Source: Terriglobus sp. (GTDB lineage Bacteria > Acidobacteriota > Terriglobia > Terriglobales > Acidobacteriaceae). From it: DNA of 9,493 nt. Positions 7,974 through 9,493 of this stretch are shown here, piece after piece. The notes below the pieces were generated by a model. It was not told the origin of the DNA and searched no databases. It worked only from the letters and a program-made list of their open reading frames with translations. The stretch lies in the NCBI GenBank assembly GCA_023265355.1, contig JAHFTZ010000057.1, positions 1 to 9,493 of the forward strand, written 5' to 3'. Each line of letters starts with the position of its first letter. Position 1 is the first letter of the stretch. Made by a program: the position numbers and the translations under genes.

Positions 7974-8525
7974 GTGCGGCTGACAAACTCACTGCTCGCT
8001 ATGACCATCCTCGCTCTGATCATTTGCAGCATAACCACCGCGACGAGAAGTCTTGCGCAGGCGAATGCATGCATAGTTGATGCCGAGATGGTGCGCTTGA
8101 GATTTCCAAGATGCGCGTTACGAATGCAGAATGGTCATCAATTCGTCCCGGCGAAATACATCAAACAGCTCGACTGGAACCGCTACGATCTAGCTTGGCT
8201 TGGAATTGAAGACGATGGGTGGGTCTACGTCAATCGAGCGGGCAAGATAGTTCTCCGTCACATCGCGACCATGGACAATGGCGCCGATGACTTTCACCAT
8301 GGGATCGTGCGAGTTCTCATAGCAGGAAAGTATGGCTTTATCGATTCACGAGGGAGAGTGGTCGTTCCTGCAGAATACGATTCCGCAACAAACACGGAGG
8401 ACACGCCGCCCGTCGTCAACCGGGGATGTGAATCCCAAACTAAGGGGGAGTACACCTTCTGCGTGGGGGGCAAATCCTTTCAAGTCCATCGCGACGGAAA
8501 GCTCACCCCAACTAAACCTCGCTAA
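7974..8525 (+). CDS. Secreted small WG-repeat protein of unknown function
   Basis: 183 residues with a likely Sec signal peptide: a hydrophobic run from residue 7 to 20 and a probable signal peptidase I site after Ala30 (AQA/N). Cys18 is not in a good lipobox, so a lipoprotein is less likely. The mature part carries two WG-type beta repeats, GWVYVNRAGKIV (82-93) and YGFIDSRGRVVVPAEYD (120-136), the latter with the typical G-F-I-D-x-x-G-x-x-V-V-P-x-x-Y pattern. Such repeats are usually thought to form beta structures for binding, with no defined reaction. Four cysteines in the mature part (33, 47, 152, 163) could form disulfides in the periplasm. Start GTG 7974 is supported by GAGAGG six bases upstream (7962-7967). 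It lies 40 bp after deoA on the same strand and may share its transcript. It is AT-richer than its neighbours (line 8101-8160: 28 G/C of 60; line 6901-6960 in deoA: 44 of 60), suggesting recent acquisition or weak selection. Confidence 0.8.
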   Translation: MRLTNSLLAMTILALIICSITTATRSLAQANACIVDAEMVRLRFPRCALRMQNGHQFVPAKYIKQLDWNRYDLAWLGIEDDGWVYVNRAGKIVLRHIATMDNGADDFHHGIVRVLIAGKYGFIDSRGRVVVPAEYDSATNTEDTPPVVNRGCESQTKGEYTFCVGGKSFQVHRDGKLTPTKPR

Positions 8526-8560
8526 TTGGAATTGCTGCCGGTGTTGAAAATCATTAAAGA

Positions 8561-8590
8561 AAAAGGGCCGCTCGATTGAGCGGCCCTTTT
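8561..8590. terminator. Bidirectional intrinsic terminator
   Basis: A perfect 13-bp inverted repeat, AAAAGGGCCGCTC and GAGCGGCCCTTTT, around a GATT loop. The GC-rich stem is flanked by an A tract on one side and a T tract on the other, so it gives a U-tract transcript in both directions. It sits between the convergent WG-repeat gene (stop at 8525) and the DHS-like gene (stop at 8607) and probably ends both transcripts. Confidence 0.93.
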
Positions 8591-8606
8591 GAACGACAGA
8601 AAGAAG

Positions 8607-9493
8607 CTAAACAGTAACCGGCTGCTCCAGCACCTGGGCAAACTTCTTACCCGTGCGCTCCTTGTAAGCATCCTTGTGATACGCATAGCCCGCGATCAGC
8701 GGGAACGCAATCGTCGCCTCGGCGAAGACCATCTGCTCATACGTCAGATCGACCTTGCCCCAGCTCGAAGCTTCCTTCAGCGTCGAGCCCGAAAGAGCAC
8801 CGTCGCGTGCATCGGCCACCGTGATCTGGATCGCGTACTTGTGCATCGAAGCCTCGACGCCAAGAATGTCCGCAGCCACAACGATGTCCTGCGCGAAGTT
8901 CTTTGGGACGCCGCGACCGATCATCAAAAGACCCGTGGTCGGATTCGCAATCTTCAACTGCGTCAGCTCATAAAAGTCCTTGGCAGAGTCGATCGAAACT
9001 ACAGCCTTGCCGCGGCGCGCATGCTGATGCGCTACCAGGCCGAAGCCAGCTGAGCAGTCCGAGAATGCCGGGCAGAAGATCGGAACGTTCTTCTCGAAGC
9101 AGGCGAGCACGATCGAATCAGCCTGTCCGTCCTTGGGTGTGCGTCCGTTCTCCGAGAGATAACGTCCCATCTCCTGGATGAACTCACGCGAAGAGTACGG
9201 ACGAATCTCGAGCGAGTTCGTGATCTTCTCCGTCGTCTCATCGCAGATGCGAAGCTCTTCCTCATCGATGAACGTGTCGTAGATACGATCGATCATCAAC
9301 TCACGAAGGTCGGCATCGCCGCCGCCGTACTTATACTCGTCGCCTGCAATGTAGTGCTTGAAGCCGAGGGCTTCGAAGAAGTCCTGATCGACGATGTTCG
9401 CTCCCGTGGAGTCGATGGCATCCACCATGTTGTTCCGGACGAGATCAACAATGACCTTCTGCAAGCCAGCAGAAATGAGCGATCCCGCCAGGC
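8607..9493 (-). CDS. Deoxyhypusine synthase-like protein (possible homospermidine synthase), 5' end outside window
   Basis: NAD-dependent family that takes the aminobutyl group of spermidine. Eukaryotic and archaeal members put it on a lysine of eIF5A; bacteria lack that hypusine target, and some relatives make homospermidine instead. The visible 295 codons begin mid-protein with LAGSLISAGLQKVIVDLV, matching the family's conserved GNLISSGL region, so TTG 9464 is not the true start and the gene continues past 9493. Seen in order: NNMVDAIDSTGANIVDQDF, GDEYKYGGGDADL, DGQADSIVLACFEKNVPIFCPAFSDCSAGF (in part), LLMIGRGVPKNFAQD, and SSWGKVD, whose lysine (codon 8756-8754) aligns with the essential Lys329 of human DHS. 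From remembered alignment, positions equal to human His288 and Asp316 appear to be Asn and Leu here. The gene stops with TAG at 8607, followed by a shared terminator. The protein is cytosolic, with no signal peptide visible in this part. Family assignment is firm; the reaction is inferred. Confidence 0.92.
   Translation of the reverse strand, partial: LAGSLISAGLQKVIVDLVRNNMVDAIDSTGANIVDQDFFEALGFKHYIAGDEYKYGGGDADLRELMIDRIYDTFIDEEELRICDETTEKITNSLEIRPYSSREFIQEMGRYLSENGRTPKDGQADSIVLACFEKNVPIFCPAFSDCSAGFGLVAHQHARRGKAVVSIDSAKDFYELTQLKIANPTTGLLMIGRGVPKNFAQDIVVAADILGVEASMHKYAIQITVADARDGALSGSTLKEASSWGKVDLTYEQMVFAEATIAFPLIAGYAYHKDAYKERTGKKFAQVLEQPVTV

Noticed and set aside
9464..9466. TTG 9464 as the start of the DHS-like gene
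   Set aside because: The frame stays open to the window edge and the upstream residues (LAGSLISAG) match conserved family sequence, so the true start lies outside the window.

Overview
The window reads as a GC-rich bacterial chromosome segment. The mix of a long-form Lhr helicase, a deoxyhypusine-synthase-like enzyme and a WG-repeat secreted protein fits an acidobacterium (Terriglobia such as Granulicella, Terriglobus or Edaphobacter). That placement is inferred from gene content and remembered relatives; no rRNA or other taxonomic marker is present.

Layout: (1) 1-4771, minus strand: one very long open frame for an Lhr-type ATP-dependent helicase. Its start is inside the window and its stop lies just beyond base 1. 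(2) 4772-4870: a short divergent intergenic region. (3) 4871-6106, plus strand: an OafA/YrhL-type membrane acyltransferase. (4) 6171-7933, plus strand: cytidine deaminase and thymidine/pyrimidine-nucleoside phosphorylase, overlapping at ATGA and so forming a two-gene pyrimidine nucleoside salvage unit. (5) 7940-7963: a seven-codon mini-ORF with a strong Shine-Dalgarno match, then 7974-8525: a small, AT-richer, secreted WG-repeat protein with a GTG start. (6) 8561-8590: a perfect hairpin terminator between convergent genes. (7) 8607-9493, minus strand: a deoxyhypusine-synthase-like protein cut off at its N-terminus by the window edge.

Cdd deaminates (deoxy)cytidine to (deoxy)uridine, and the phosphorylase splits the (deoxy)uridine or thymidine into base and (deoxy)ribose-1-phosphate, so those two act in sequence. 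The other genes have no obvious link to them.

No mobile element, CRISPR array, tRNA or rRNA was found, and I see no clearly new multi-gene system. The points most worth checking are the DHS-like enzyme with altered substrate-contact positions, an 8-bp tandem repeat inside the Lhr reading frame whose unit is not a multiple of three, an Arg-to-Gln change next to the zinc site of the cytidine deaminase, and the mini-ORF after the phosphorylase gene.
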